DNA of 64,000 nucleotides from Mus musculus (GCF_000001635.26 NC_000071.6:8711001-8775000); one strand, 5' to 3'. Shown: positions 22,740 to 35,508, counted from the stretch's first letter. Made by a program: numbers and translations. The notes: a model not told the origin generated them from the letters alone.

Positions 22740-24979
22740 GTAAGTATTATGTTCACATGTCTAATTTAACCCTGAAAGTAAATTGAGGATGAGAATTTGT
22801 ATGGTGAAGTGTCATATAGAGCATTTAATAGTTAAGAAAGTGGCGTTTTTGCATCTGAGTGTCCATATGGTACCAATAATATTCCACACTTCATCAGAAA
22901 CTTTTCTACCTCATAAGTTATTTGTCTGCTGGTAAAAATGAGCCAATTAAAGCCAGATTGAAGTATACACAATAGCAGGTTTATTGGGAAGCTGTTCTCT
23001 GGTGGGCAAGTTCACTGGCCCCAATCAAGGAGGCCAGAGAAGTTGTCATAGGAAGGTAGACAGAGGGGAGAATAAAGTAAAAGAGAGAAAAGTACAGAAA
23101 AGGAAAAGGGGAGGAGAGAAGATGTGTGTATGTATGTGTGTTTGTGTTTGTGTGTGTGTGTGAGTGAGAGAGAGACAGACAGACAGAGACAGAGACACCC
23201 AGAAAGAGACAGAGAGAGAATGCAAGCAAAATATCTGGGTTATAAAGCAAAGAACTTCTGGGAGAAGGACAGCCCAGACACTGGGCTGGAAAGTTAAGGG
23301 GTAGGGCTGGAGTTGGGGTATGCTAGGTAGGGACTGAGGTATAATGGGAGAACCAGGAAGCCAGTTCTGCTTTGGTATTAAAATACATACCTCAGCTCCT
23401 TGTCCCCAGAGCCCAAAATCAAACACCCCAGCCTTTTGTTGATAATAAATGAATAAAGATTGTCATAATTGTCTATGACTACTTCATGCTGACACCCAGG
23501 TATGGTTCTGGGGGTGTAGGCAGAAATCTGGAATGTTGGCCCAGTCTGGGAAGTCTGTTTGTTTCATTGCTGTCTATCTCGGGCTAGGAGTATGCAGGCA
23601 CAGGTGTAGCAGTCTGTGAGGCTGGGCTAAAGCATCTGTGGGTACAGGCTTTGGAGCTGTCCTGGATGCAGGTTCTGAGGAAACATCCAGACTTGTCAGG
23701 ATTCTGGAAAAGATATATATGTTAGGGGTAGAAGATAAAATTAAGGAGTCTGGGGAGCAAAACGTTTTTCCTATGTGTACATTTGAAACTTTTAGGCCCA
23801 TAGTTTTGGTAGTTGGAGAATGGGGGCATTCCAGGACCAGGGAAAGGGGAATAGATCCCACCCTCAGGAACAGAAGTGAGGAGGGAAACAGGCTGTTGAT
23901 TGACAGCACTCACCTGTAGTTCATTTGACCTGGATTTGAGTGGATTCTCTGAAGCTTACAAGAATCTTATTAAGTTTACAAAAAGAGAACTCCTTTGGTA
24001 CTTGCATTTACTAACCTCAAACACCTTCCATCTGAAGCATTTTTAAAATTTCTCTTATATACCTTAAATCATGTTCCTATCACCAGCCAAGGTTTTTTCC
24101 CACGTTCTCTAACTTTCATAACTTGAAGTTACCAACCTCAAACTCCTTTCTAGATTCTCAAATGCTTTCTCATACTCTCAACCCTTGTATAAAGTCTACT
24201 TTTTCCTAACTAATCATTTACCATGAGACACAAGTGGTTGATCACGCAGAGTGGTCATTGTAAAATGGGTTCCTTAAGACAAAGTTACTTCTTTCAGTAG
24301 TTTAGTCTTCAAGCTCCTTGGAGATTTGAGAAGGATATATTATAATCTAAATGGCCTACGTATTAATTAAAATGACAGACTTGCCCATGACCTAGACAGC
24401 CACTCTACTAGGTTCCTTTGCTGTGGATGGCTTAGTTAAGGACATAGGTCCAGGGCAGGATCAGTCTTCGGCTGCCATGTCCAGCAAATCTGAGAGGACT
24501 TCCTGTGGAGGAGGAACTTGGGAGACTGACCTTGCTTTGTCTTAAACAATGTGAGGCATGTCAGGTATCCTGTTTGTCCACAGTTCAGGCAGGGCCATAG
24601 GAGCGGGCAAGGCATCGGAGCAGTATTTCTCAATAGTTATCATACCATGATCTAGGTGGAGTCCTTTCTTGTTGTGTCTGTATCTCCGTGGAGATCTTGA
24701 TAGAGTCGGTGCTAGGATTTGACAATCTCTGTCTTCTTAAGCATCTTAAGTTTAAGCATCCTAAGTGCCGTATTCAGCAGGTTTCTGAATGTCTGACCTT
24801 CCAAATGTGTGCCTAGATGGATTCGTGTTCAGAGGTCTCCAGAAAGCCATGCTTTGGAAAAAGGTCTTATGTTCAGCAAGGAATAAAACAGCTCCTTTAA
24901 AAAGCTTTCTGACAGGGCAGCTAAGAGATGGGTGATGTGCAAACTCCTACCAAACCTGAAATATTAAAAGTAGAGAAGC
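22740..24979 (+). other. Intron; possible medium-copy repeat at 22950-23430
   Basis: The region near 22960 (caatagcaggtttattggga) to 23425 has an LTR-like look (GA-rich, cattaaaat-type signals) but no boundaries I can prove. A TG/GA microsatellite sits at 23122-23225. Nothing recognised from 23430 to 24979. Confidence 0.35.
23122..23225. repeat. (TG)n/(GA)n/(CAGA)n microsatellite
   Basis: TG-rich run turning into GAGA and GACAGACA. Confidence 0.85.
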
Positions 24980-25025
24980 ACATATACACACAGGCACACA
25001 GACACACACACACACACACACACAC

Positions 25026-25056
<31 letters not shown>

Positions 25057-25060
25057 GAGC
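24980..25060. repeat. (AC)n/(AGAGAC)n microsatellite
   Basis: A nearly pure AC run followed by AGAGAC repeats. The flanking 25061-26614 is intron with nothing recognised. Confidence 0.9.
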
Positions 25061-26614
25061 GCACAAAGTGGGAAGGTTACTCAGAAACTAAAATCCCTCT
25101 TTCTCCTAGAGGGCTGTGTGATTTTGGTAGTGGCAGCGATGGTTTGGTTTGGTTTTGTTCAGTGTTGTGTGTACCCTTGCATGAGTTGTTCTTCCATCAC
25201 TTCCAATTACTCAGCTTGGATAAACAAAGAATTCCAGAAGCCCACAGCTTTACATGAACATGGCAGGGCCAGCCTTGAGCATCACTGACCAGCTTGCTCT
25301 GGTCAGCTGGAAGGGAGTTTGCTGTCAGGAGAGAGACTGCCAGACTTTTGTCTTTGGAAGGAAGAAGTCAGAAGTTTGCCACTGCTATTTATCAGTGGTC
25401 CATTTGCTCGTTTGTTTGCCTGTCAGGGATATGACTGAGTCCTAGTCCCTCAGAAGATGGAGGGATTTTTAAATGACAGTGGGTGCTCTGGATTAGGCTT
25501 TCCCCTCTATGTTTCTGCGAACATTGAAACTTACACTTTGGTCATGGGAAGAGGAACCTGAAAGAAATCCCACTATGATGTCACCAAGTATGCAGATTGT
25601 TGGTCAAGATTATACAAGAACTTTCTGAGCTTCCAAGTGGTGACGAGCCTGGCTAGACGTTCCTCTAATAGTTTAGTATTGTCAATGCTGTGACATTTTG
25701 CATTGCAACTCAAACTGGATAAGCCTGGCTGTAGGCTAATATACCATTTCTCCTCTATTTAAGCATTAATTTACTCTTTTGTTGAAGTTAATTCAAGATC
25801 ATGTAATATATGTATTTCACAGGGGGATTGTGTGATTATACCCAAAGACACCCCTGGAACTGTGGGATATTGATTTTAACATCATTTTGCTTATTTTTTA
25901 CCCCAATATTTCTAACGTTACTGACACTCAACTAATCTCATGCCATAGTTTAAGAATGCAGTAGGTTCTTGAAAGTGGCATCATAGCTGTGTATTAAACA
26001 ACAGCAACAGTCAAGTTCTCTTTGTGTGGCTTACATGATTGCTAAGAATTGATCTCAGCAACACCGACTATGCATTACTGATCGCTATAGTTATGCTATG
26101 TAATAATCAACCACTAAACTTCAGTGACATGGAACTATAACCATTTATTCTGCTTGAAGTCTCTGGGTCACTTCTCCTTATCAGGGTTGGGCATAGTAGA
26201 TCTCTGCTGTGGTCTCTGTTGTTTGCAGTGAGCTATAGGCTCACTGGCCAGGATGAAAAATATGAACAAAACATATGCTGAGTCACAGGCTTGGAACGGG
26301 GAACAGTCATTTCCAGTACATCCTGTCCATGAAGTCACCTCACAGGGCCACTGAGTGGTCAAAAGGTGGAAAACAAATTTGTACTTCTTAGATGGATGTT
26401 TAAGCAAAGGTCATGTTGTAAAATGTTGAAGATTACAGAAGAGGCGAACAGGGGCCATTTCGAATCATCTGCCATGCCTATGTAAAAATGTGAGGGAAGG
26501 GGGTTTGTTTTATCTTTCCACTTTATAATTGCAGTCACTCCATTCTTATAGAAGTGCCACATTGTTAACGTTGTAGCTATCACACACTGTGCATACCTGT
26601 CTTCTGTTTTCCAG

Positions 26615-26771
26615 AGTATTCTCAGCTATTGTCTTTGGTGCCATGGCAGTGGGGCAGGTCAGTTCATTCGCTCCTGACTATGCGAAAGCCACAGTGTCAG
26701 CATCCCACATCATCAGGATCATTGAGAAAACCCCCGAGATTGACAGCTACAGCACGCAAGGCCTAAAGCCG
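26615..26771 (+). CDS. Abcb1a: Abcb1a exon: TM12 and link to NBD2 (residues ~972-1024)
   Basis: 157 nt, acceptor gttttccag, donor gtgagt. It restores phase 0. It encodes TM12 (VFSAIVFGAMAVGQVSSFAP), a helix important for substrate specificity in the family, and the elbow leading into the second ATPase domain (ASHIIRIIEKTPEIDSYSTQ). A CT/CA microsatellite begins about 90 nt downstream in the intron. Confidence 0.95.
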
Positions 26772-26859
26772 GTGAGTTTGATGTCCTCAGTGGATATCTA
26801 TCCCTGACTTCTCAGTGAAAAGACATGAAGAGGAAATTTAATAAAAGTTGTGCTTTAAT

Positions 26860-26860
26860 G

Positions 26861-26924
<64 letters not shown>
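26860..26924. repeat. (CT)n(AC)n compound microsatellite close to an exon
   Basis: About 18 nt CT then about 44 nt CA, beginning about 90 nt after the donor of the TM12 exon. Confidence 0.95.
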
Positions 26925-26927
<3 letters not shown>

Positions 26928-27180
26928 CTCTTGATTTGATCTAGATGAGGTGGTTTGAATAAATGTTAATACTGTATATTACTTTCATAAAACAGTTACA
27001 GGGAGATATGACTATTGACTATTGTAGTCTAGGAGAGTACAATGATGTTGTATTAAGAATTCATGCTACACAACCATTATCTCTTTCGAATGAAGTCCAG
27101 AGATGTGAAATGAAGCTTAATATAACGGGAGCTCACTTTTCACACCTGGTGCTAAAGGTTACCCCAATCCACCGTTTTCT

Positions 27181-27641
27181 TTCTTTTTTTTTTTAATTAT
27201 TTTTTATTAGGTATTTTCCTCATTTACGTTTCCAATGCTCTCCCAAAAGTCCCCCATACCCTCCCCTCCCACTCCCCTACCCACCCACTCCCACTTTTTG
27301 GCCCTGGCATTCCCATGTACTGAGGCATATAAAGTTTGCAAGTCCAATGGGCCTCTCTTTCCAGTGATGGCCGACTAGGCCATCTTTTGATACATATGCA
27401 GCTAGAGTCAAGAGCTCCGGTGGGTACTGGTTAGTTCATAATGTTGTTCCACCTATAGGGTTGCAGATCCCTTTAGCTCCTTGGGTACTTTCTCTAGCTC
27501 CTCCATTGGGGGCCCTGTGATCCATCCAATAGCTGACTGTGAGCATCCACTTCTGTGTTTGTTAGGCCCCGGCGTAGTCTCACTAGAGACAGCTATATCA
27601 GGGTCCTATCAGCAAAATCTTGCTAGTGTATGCAATGGTGT
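27181..27641 (-). mobile_element. 5'-truncated L1 (3' UTR) just upstream of the Walker A exon
   Basis: The T-rich left edge (poly(A) tail) is followed by the same 3' UTR blocks as the L1s at 30854 and 44483 (catcttttgatacatatgca, ctccattgggggccctgtga, tgctagtgtatgcaatggtg). The match stops at about 27641 and the splice acceptor is at 27694. A perfect TSD was not found; acc.ttttc on both sides is a weak candidate. Confidence 0.9.
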
Positions 27642-27694
27642 TACCATTTTCAGTATTGTTGCAATCAAGCTAAGTGTTACTATTCTCATTGTAG

Positions 27695-27892
27695 AATATG
27701 TTGGAAGGAAATGTGCAATTTAGTGGAGTCGTGTTCAACTATCCCACCCGACCCAGCATCCCAGTGCTTCAGGGGCTGAGCCTTGAGGTGAAGAAGGGCC
27801 AGACGCTGGCCCTGGTGGGCAGCAGTGGCTGCGGGAAGAGCACAGTGGTCCAGCTGCTCGAGCGCTTCTACGACCCCATGGCTGGATCAGTG
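27695..27892 (+). CDS. Abcb1a: Abcb1a exon: NBD2 A-loop and Walker A (residues ~1025-1090)
   Basis: 198 nt, phase 0, acceptor cattgtag, donor gtgagc. It carries the aromatic A-loop (FNYPTRPS, Tyr about 1040, stacks on adenine) and the Walker A P-loop GSSGCGKST (Lys about 1072). The exon is markedly GC-rich compared with its AT-rich introns. An antisense L1 fragment ends only about 53 nt upstream of its acceptor. Confidence 0.96.
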
Positions 27893-29102
27893 GTGAGCAC
27901 ATTTCAGGTTTTGGATCATCTGAGTGGGTAGATATGTTTAATCCTTGAACACGGGCCATGCTTTTTTGAATCCTAAGTAAAAGCCTCTGTTAAATAACCT
28001 GACAACCCATGTTTTGTGCCCAGTTTATGCCAACTGTACGGGCCAATTTACCCAGCTTCTCTCGCAACATGCTGCCCTCTGTTCTCTGTTGCAACCAGCC
28101 TTTGACCACCTATCTCTCAACATGTTGAGACTTCAGCTGATGGTATAAGAGCTGAAAAAACCCAAAGTAGCCAGAAGGAGAGTTGCAGGAGATGGAAATG
28201 GGAGGAAAAATCAAGAGTAGGGTGCATTTCAATGCAAAAGTACTTTGCAAGGGCACAGGCTGTTTAAGTAAGACAAGGACTGAGGCGTCACGATACAACA
28301 ACATATAGCAATCCGGGGCTCATTTCCTCCACCCTACTCTCAGTGGAGTGTTGATGGGCAAGCAGCTTAGCATGGTTGACAGATGGATAGAGAAGGATGT
28401 GGAGATTTAAGTGAGTATGAACTATGAAGATGATCCAGGGTGGGGGCGGGGGAAGGAGGGACAATAGAAGGAATGGGAGAAGTTCAGGGAATTTTTTCAT
28501 GGCGAGATAAGACAATACTACTGACATAGAGGACGCGTTCCATGGTACAAGAAAACAAATAGGACTCCCAAAGTAAGATGGACACATTGGGAAAGTGGGT
28601 AAGGACATGGGGGATGCCATTCTCTTCCCTCAACTAAAATGGTGACGGAGTAATCAGGTTTCCACACTCAGCAAAACTTTGAGAGCCTGTCAGAAACTAT
28701 CTTAGGTGCTAGGCATGAGAGAGAAATCTTGTAGGTGGTAATGAATTTAAATAATTATAATAAAAGAGAGGGATAGAAAAGGAGCCAAAGAAACAGAATT
28801 TAGAACAGGGAATGCTTATATGTCTGTATTTAATTATGGCTTCTCAGACTATATAACAACCCCAGAAGCATTAGCAATGACCCATAGCTCCAAGGGGCCT
28901 TACGACCTTTTAAAAAGCTATTTCCTATGAGTTCTGATTTCATGGTTTAATTTTATCACTGAAATTTTAACACAGGACTAAGTAATATTACCACTACATT
29001 CAAAATTAATGAAATGTTGTCTCTCAAACTCTGATTAGATTCTCAATAAATATAAATGAATAAAGTTTTTATTAAATATATTATTAAATTTTTTGTAAAG
29101 AG
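27893..29102 (+). other. Intron, nothing recognised
   Basis: No mobile element boundaries seen. Purine-rich on the + strand around 28430-28490. Confidence 0.5.
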
Positions 29103-29262
29103 TTGTAAGGTTCAAGTGTTGGTAGTTTATGCCTATAATGTCAATATTTGAGAGGCTGAGGCAGGAGAATTCCCATGAGGTAAAGGCTAGCCTGAACTAC
29201 CTTGTAAGTTCAGGCACAGCCTGGTCTACAAAGTAAGACCTTATCTCAGAGTTATAGAGGTA
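29103..29262 (+). repeat. Old B1-type SINE
   Basis: gttggtagtttatgcctata, gagaggctgaggcaggagaa, and agcctggtctacaaagtaag in B1 order. Diverged copy. Confidence 0.65.
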
Positions 29263-29408
29263 GTGTATATTGATACATATATATGAAAATATAATGATTA
29301 ACCCATTATTTTGTGTCAACTAAAAGATTAACCAGAAAGTCTTTTCTTTAATCTCAAAGTAACCCCAAGAGTTTTAGTAATTTTCGATCTATGAACCCTT
29401 GCTTTCAG

Positions 29409-29615
29409 TTTCTAGATGGCAAAGAAATAAAGCAACTGAATGTCCAGTGGCTCCGAGCACAGCTGGGCATTGTGTCCCAAGAGCCCATTCTCTTTGACTG
29501 CAGCATCGCAGAGAACATTGCCTACGGAGACAACAGCCGGGTCGTGTCTTATGAGGAGATTGTGAGGGCAGCCAAGGAGGCCAACATCCACCAGTTCATC
29601 GACTCGCTACCTGAT
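29409..29615 (+). CDS. Abcb1a: Abcb1a exon: NBD2 Q-loop and helical subdomain (residues ~1091-1159)
   Basis: 207 nt, phase 0, acceptor ctttcag, donor gtacgt. It encodes FLDGKEIKQLNVQWLRAQ and then LGIVSQEPILFDCSIAENIA with the Q-loop glutamine (about 1114), which senses Mg-ATP and couples to the membrane domain. The helical subdomain (EEIVRAAKEANIHQFIDSLP) follows. Confidence 0.96.
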
Positions 29616-30837
29616 GTACGTACCTTGGGCCCGGTAGTTAGCAGCTCCTTTAACTTATTCTGTGATGCTCCACAAGATGAGATCAAGGGCACTGCACATA
29701 ATAATCAAGTGTTCTACCACCTAGCTATATTTCTTGGCTTGTCATCAGAAACTTAAAAGTCTGTTGCCCAAAGGTAAAGAAAATTAGCAAACAAAGTTTA
29801 TCATACTAACATAAAAGCATTTATCCATACTTCTTGTCCTAGTTAGGGGTTATGCTTACCTGTCACTGTGAAAAAGAGAATATTAGACATATTCAAGTAT
29901 AAAAGACAGGAATTTTTTAGAACTGGAATAGTCATTTAGTTTATAAGCTTGATTGTCCACCTGTTTCAGGCCAGGGGATACATCTGAGCATCTTTTCCCA
30001 GGTAGATAGGCTCTTCACCTGTGCCAGAAAGAAGGCTCTGAATAGAGCCAAGTCACTAGGATGGCTATGCTATTATATGATCTATAACTGATATACCATC
30101 CATTGTAGGGTCCCAAGCCACACTCTTAGAACTGACTATCAAAATCTCTCCCCTGACCTGTTGTCCTATAGACTTCTCAGTGTTCCTCCTCTAAGTTAGA
30201 TAAATTGAACTTCTCATCTTCTTGTGTACCTACTTGGGTCTTATTTTGTTCATATGTCTTACATAAGTGGTATAAACTCTTCCACTATCACTAGTTCTGT
30301 TCGTTATTATAGGAAGTGCTTATGATAAAATAAGACTTGGTAGCCTCAAAGCAGCCAGGCAAGCTTGACCACACCAGGAGGACCAGACTTTTCCCTGAAA
30401 CTCTTGTTACCTTTATCTTTCTCACAGATAAATGCTACTTTCAAGCATATCGCTGGGAGGAGGCCTGTTCCCTTCTTCTCAGTGAAGTCCAACCATGAAT
30501 GATTAACTCTTTTTGAGGCTCAGCCATTCAACGTACAACCCCCTGTCACTGTTTACTAATAATAGATCCTGACTCTCAAAGCCCGAGTGTAAATCTCCAT
30601 CACCTTGGAAGTTGTTAGGAATATACATTATCAGGCTCTACCCTAGCTCTGGTGAAGAAGAAAAATTTGACAGAAGAGTCCAGGGCTTCGAGACTTAAAT
30701 CTCAGATGAGAACTGATACAGGCTACAACACAGAGCCACCATAACTATGTCTCTTAAATATATTTTGTCCTCTGGTAGTTGACCATCAAAAGGACCATCT
30801 GGAACTTCAATCTTTCTGTTACTAAGAGCACTTCTGT
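29616..30837 (+). other. Intron, nothing certain
   Basis: A piece at about 29842-29960 (gcttacctgtcactgtgaaa) may be a remnant of the dispersed rodent repeat seen at 12365, but it is too diverged to call. Confidence 0.4.
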
Positions 30838-30853
30838 GGACATCAGGATTCTT

Positions 30854-33695
30854 TTTTTTTTTTTCCATTTTTTATTAGGTATTTAGCTCATTTACATTTC
30901 CAATGGTATACCAAAAGTCCCCCATACCCACCCACCCCCACTCCCCTACCCACCCACTCCCCCTTTTTGGCCCTGGCGTTCCCCTGTACTGGGACATATA
31001 AAGTTTGCATGTCCAATGGGCCTCTCTTTCCAGTGATGGCCGACTAGGCCATCTTTTGATACATATGCAGCTAGAGTCAAGAGCTCCGGGGTACTGGTTA
31101 GTTCATAATGTTGTTCCACCTATAGGGTTGCAGATCCCTTTAGCTCCTTGGGTACTTTCTCTAGCTCCTCCATTGGGAGCCCTGTGATCCATCCATTAGC
31201 TGACTGTGAGCATCCACTTCTGTGTTTGCTAGGCCCCGGCATAGTCTCACAAGAGACAGCTACATCTGGGTCCTTTCGATAAGATCTTGCTAGTGTATGC
31301 AATGGTGTCAGCGTTTGGATGCTGATTATGGGGTGGATCCCTGGATATGGCAGTCTCTACATGGTCCATCCTTTCATCTCAGCTCCAAACTTTGTCTTTG
31401 TAACTCCTTCCATGGGTGTTTTGTTCCCAATTCTAAGGAGGGGCGTAGTGTCCACACTTCAGTCTTCATTCTTCTTGAGTTTCATGTGTTTAGCAAATTG
31501 TATCTTATATCTTGGGTATCTTAGGTTTGGGGCTAATATCCACTTATCAGTGAGTACATATTGTGTGAGTTCCTTTGTGAATGTGTTACCTCACTCAGGA
31601 TGATGCCCTCCAGGTCCATCCATTTGGCTAGGAATTTCATAAATTCATTCTTTTTAATAGCTGAGTAGTACTCCATTGTGTAGATGTACCACATTTTCTG
31701 TATCCATTCCTCTGTTGAGGGGCATCTGGGTTCTTTCCAGCTTCTGGCTATTATAAATAAGGCTGCTATGAACATAGTGGAGCATGTATCCTTCTTACCA
31801 GTTGGGGCATCTTCTGGATATATGCCCAGGAGAGGTATTGCTGGATCCTCCGGTAGTACTATGTCCAATTTTCTGAGGAACCGCCAGACTAATTTCCAGA
31901 GTGGTTGTACAAGCCTGCAATCCCACCAACAATGGAGGAGTGTTCCTCTTTCTCCACATCCACGCCAGCATCTGCTGTCACCTGAATTTTTGATCTTAGC
32001 CATTCTGACTGGTGTGAGGTGGAATCTCAGGGTTGTTTTGATTTGCATTTCCCTGATGATTAAGGATGTTGAACATTTTTTCAGGTGCTTCTCTGCCATT
32101 TGGTATTCCTCAGGTGAGAAATCTTTGTTCAGTTCTGAGCCCCATTTTTAATGGGGTTATTTGATTTTCTGAAGTCCACCTTCTTGAGTTCTTTATATAT
32201 ATTGGATATTAGTCCCCTATCTGATTTAGGATAGGTAAAGATCCTTTCCCAATCTGTTGGTGGCCTTTTTGTCTTATTGACGGTGTCTTTTGCCTTGCAG
32301 AAACTTTGGAGTTTCATTAGGTCCCATTTGTCAATTCTCGATCTTACAGCACAAGCCATTGCTATTCTGTTCAGGAATTTTTCCCCTGTGCCCATATCTT
32401 CAAGGCTTTTCCCCACTTTCTCCTCTATAAGTTTCAGTGTCTCTGGTTTTATGTGAAGTTCCTTGATCCACTTAGATTTGACCTTAGTACAAGGAGATAA
32501 GTATGGATCGATTCGCATTCTTCTACACGATAACAACCAGTTGTGCCAGCACCAATTGTTGAAAATGCTGTCTTTCTTCCACTGGATGGTTTTAGCTCCC
32601 TTGTCGAAGATCAAGTGACCATAGGTGTGTGGGTTCATTTCTGGGTCTTCAATTCTATTCCATTGGTCTACTTGTCTGTCTCTATACCAGTACCATGCAG
32701 TTTTTATCACAATTGCTCTGTAGTAAAGCTTTAGGTCTGGCATGGTGATTCCGCCAGAAGTTCTTTTATCCTTGAGAAGACTTTTTGCTATCCTAGGTTT
32801 TTTGTTATTCCAGACAAATTTGCAAATTGCTCCTTCCAATTCGTTGAAGAATTGAGTTGGAATTTTGATGGGGATTGCATTGAATCTGTAGATTGCTTTT
32901 GGCAAGATAGCCATTTTTACAATGTTGATCCTGCCAATCCATGAGCATGGGAGATCTTTCCATCTTCTGAGATCTTCCTTAATTTCTTTCTTTAGAGATT
33001 TGAAGTTTTTATCATACAGATCTTTCACTTCCTTAGTTAGAGTCACGCCAAGATATTTTATATTATTTGTGACTATTGAGAAGGGTGTTGTTTCCCTAAT
33101 TTCTTTCTCAGCCTGTTTATTCTTTGTGTAGAGAAAGGCCATTGACTTGTTTGAGTTAATTTTATATCCAGCTACTTCACCGAAGCTGTTTATCAGGTTT
33201 AGGAGTTCTCTGGTAGAATTTTTAGGGTCACTTATATATACTATCATATCATCTGCAAAAAGTGATATTTTGACTTCCTCTTTTCCAATTTGTATCCCCT
33301 TGATCTCCTTTTGTTGTCGAATTGCTCTGGCTAATACTTCAAGTACTATGTTGAAAAGGTAGGGAGAAAGTGGGCAGCCTTGTCTAGTCCCTGATTTTAG
33401 TGGGATTGCTTCCAGCTTCTCTCCATTTACTTTGATGTTGGCTACTGGTTTGCTGTAGATTCCTTTTATCATGTTTAGGTATGGTCCTTGAATTCCTGAT
33501 CTTTCCAACACTTTTATCATGAATGGGTGTTGGATCTTGTCAAATGCTTTTTCTGCCTCTAACGAGATGATCATGTGGTTTTTGTCTTTGAGTTTGTTTA
33601 TATAATGGATTACATTGATGGATTTTCGTATATTAAACCATCCCTGCATCCCTGGAATAAAACCTACTTGGTCAGGATGGATGATTGCTTTAATG
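30854..33695 (-). mobile_element. 5'-truncated L1, 2.8 kb, with 16-bp TSD
   Basis: Poly-T (tail) at the left edge, the 3' UTR, then ORF2 from its stop back into the reverse transcriptase domain. A 16-nt direct repeat ggacatcaggattctt lies at 30838-30853 and 33696-33711. Two open pieces remain: minus 32129-33649 (RT to C-terminal region, catalytic FADD present near 33250) and minus 31533-32099 (C-terminus). A short frame break in a homopolymer near 32143-32148 separates them. The insertion lies in the intron between the Q-loop exon and the signature/Walker B exon, antisense to Abcb1a. Confidence 0.95.
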
Positions 33696-33711
33696 GGACA
33701 TCAGGATTCTT

Positions 33712-34054
33712 ATTCTCAATGTTCTAGACTGATTCTGCTCTCTAAGCATCTGCTTCTGAGTGACTGCTCATAGAAATTGGCTTGCTTTGCCATAGTCTGT
33801 TTCCTCTGCCATACAGAATTAATTAACACTGTCCTGAGAGGCCTCAAGAGGATCATTTCTCAGTCCCTGCAGTCTGGACTCCATACTCACTCAGAGTAGA
33901 ACATAGAAGAGCTCTTGGATTCTGAGGCAAATTTGGGACAGAACCTACATCAAGCATCTGCCCAGAGCTTGCCAGGGGCTTTCTCTACAAATAGGAACCT
34001 TTTCTGCCACCACAGTACTAGGACTATCAAATACAGCAAATAAAAAGAGAATCC
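33712..34054 (+). other. Intron, nothing recognised
   Basis: Unique-looking intron sequence between the L1 and an RSINE1. Confidence 0.5.
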
Positions 34055-34345
34055 CGGGTTGGGAGAGATTAGTTCAGTCACTTAAGTGCTTGAAGTATGA
34101 CCATGAGGCCCTGAGTTCAATCCTCAGCACCCAGGCAAAGAGTACGGTGGGGTAAATGAATGTAATCCCTGTTCTGGGGAGGCACATATGGGAGGACCCC
34201 TCAGAATTCACATCTAGTCGGTCTAGCTGACTCAGTGAGCCCTAGATCCCAGTGAGAAACCCTATCTGAAGAAAAAAATGTATACTTTCCAAGTTATGCA
34301 GGCATGTACACACTCATACAGGTGCATGAGTAATCATATGTAGAG
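34055..34345 (+). repeat. RSINE1/B4-type SINE
   Basis: gggttgggagagattagttc, ccctgagttcaatcctcagc, and tcagtgagccctagatccca in family order; the tail ends in gtacacactcatacaggtgc. Confidence 0.7.
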
Positions 34346-35508
34346 CCTGGTTTTAACAGTCAAAATGCAGGTATAAAACATCAAAGCCAACATTTTTCCT
34401 ATAATCTTAACATATTAAGGCTCAAAATTAGGAAAATATTGTTTCCTCATTGTGTGTGATGCCATATCTTATGCATGCCTTGTAATCTCTGTCTCACGTC
34501 ATTCTGACCTATTAATTAGTAATGGTTGCATACTGTGGGAAAAGGGACAGGAAGATTTCTGAATGGAATATAAAACAAAAATTTTTTGAGGTCTACTTGA
34601 CTTTTTAAAGTTAAATATTAAAGTATAGTTCCTCAATATCTATTAAGTGTATGGAATTGTTGGTGATAGGTCATAAAAACAAAGACTCAAATCCTATCAT
34701 CCTAAGAATTTTTTTCTTTTTTTCAGTTTAAAATACTTCACAGGGTATGAACTGCAGGTTATGAATAAGACAAGCATTGATAATAATGTACGACTATTTA
34801 AATTTCCTGCCAACCCTGTCCTAAATGTTATGAAACCAGAGGCTGAAAGTTAACACCATTGCACTATCCCTACACTAGTAAATTTTGGTTTAACTCACAC
34901 TAAAGCATATGCTCTCCAGGGATCTATTTTCCAGACAGAAGATAAAGCCAAGGGCAATAGCACACCGATTCATCTCACTACTTGCAAGACAGGAGCAGTT
35001 CAAGGCCAGCCTGGTCTCTGTAGTAGGTGTGAGATTTCCCTGAGATATATAGGGAGACATTATTTGAGAAGAGTGCCAACAAGATGGCTTAGTTTGAGCC
35101 CCTTAGAAAGATCTAACCATTACAAGTTACCCTGTGAGCTCCCCCAATAAATAAAATGTAAAAACACATTAAAAATAAAAGGGATGTTAAATCTACCACT
35201 TTAGAATTTTTTTGTTATTTTTTTCTATGAACCTGTTTTAACCTAATTAAGACCTAAATTTTATTTTCTAATCACTACATATTATGCATATGTATATGTA
35301 TGTATGTATGTGTGTATATATATATATGTATATATATACATACATATATATATGTCTTAGAATTGATTTTATACTTGGATTTTGACCATTAAATCCATGT
35401 TCTACATTATATACTGTGTTTGTTAGAAAATTGTATATTCTGTGATCAAACTACATTTTGTACTTTGCCATCAGCTCTATTTTCCTAATGACCAAATTCC
35501 ATTCACAG
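34346..35508 (+). other. Intron with B1-like fragment and AT microsatellite
   Basis: A B1-like piece at 34944-35075 (caaggccagcctggtctctg, low confidence) and a (TATG)n/(TA)n run at 35281-35353. The rest is AT-rich and unrecognised. Confidence 0.5.

Noticed and set aside
31684..32151. 155-codon + frame, also seen at 45310 (+) and 58354 (minus)
   Set aside because: Antisense shadow of the L1 ORF2 C-terminal region; it recurs with each L1 copy.
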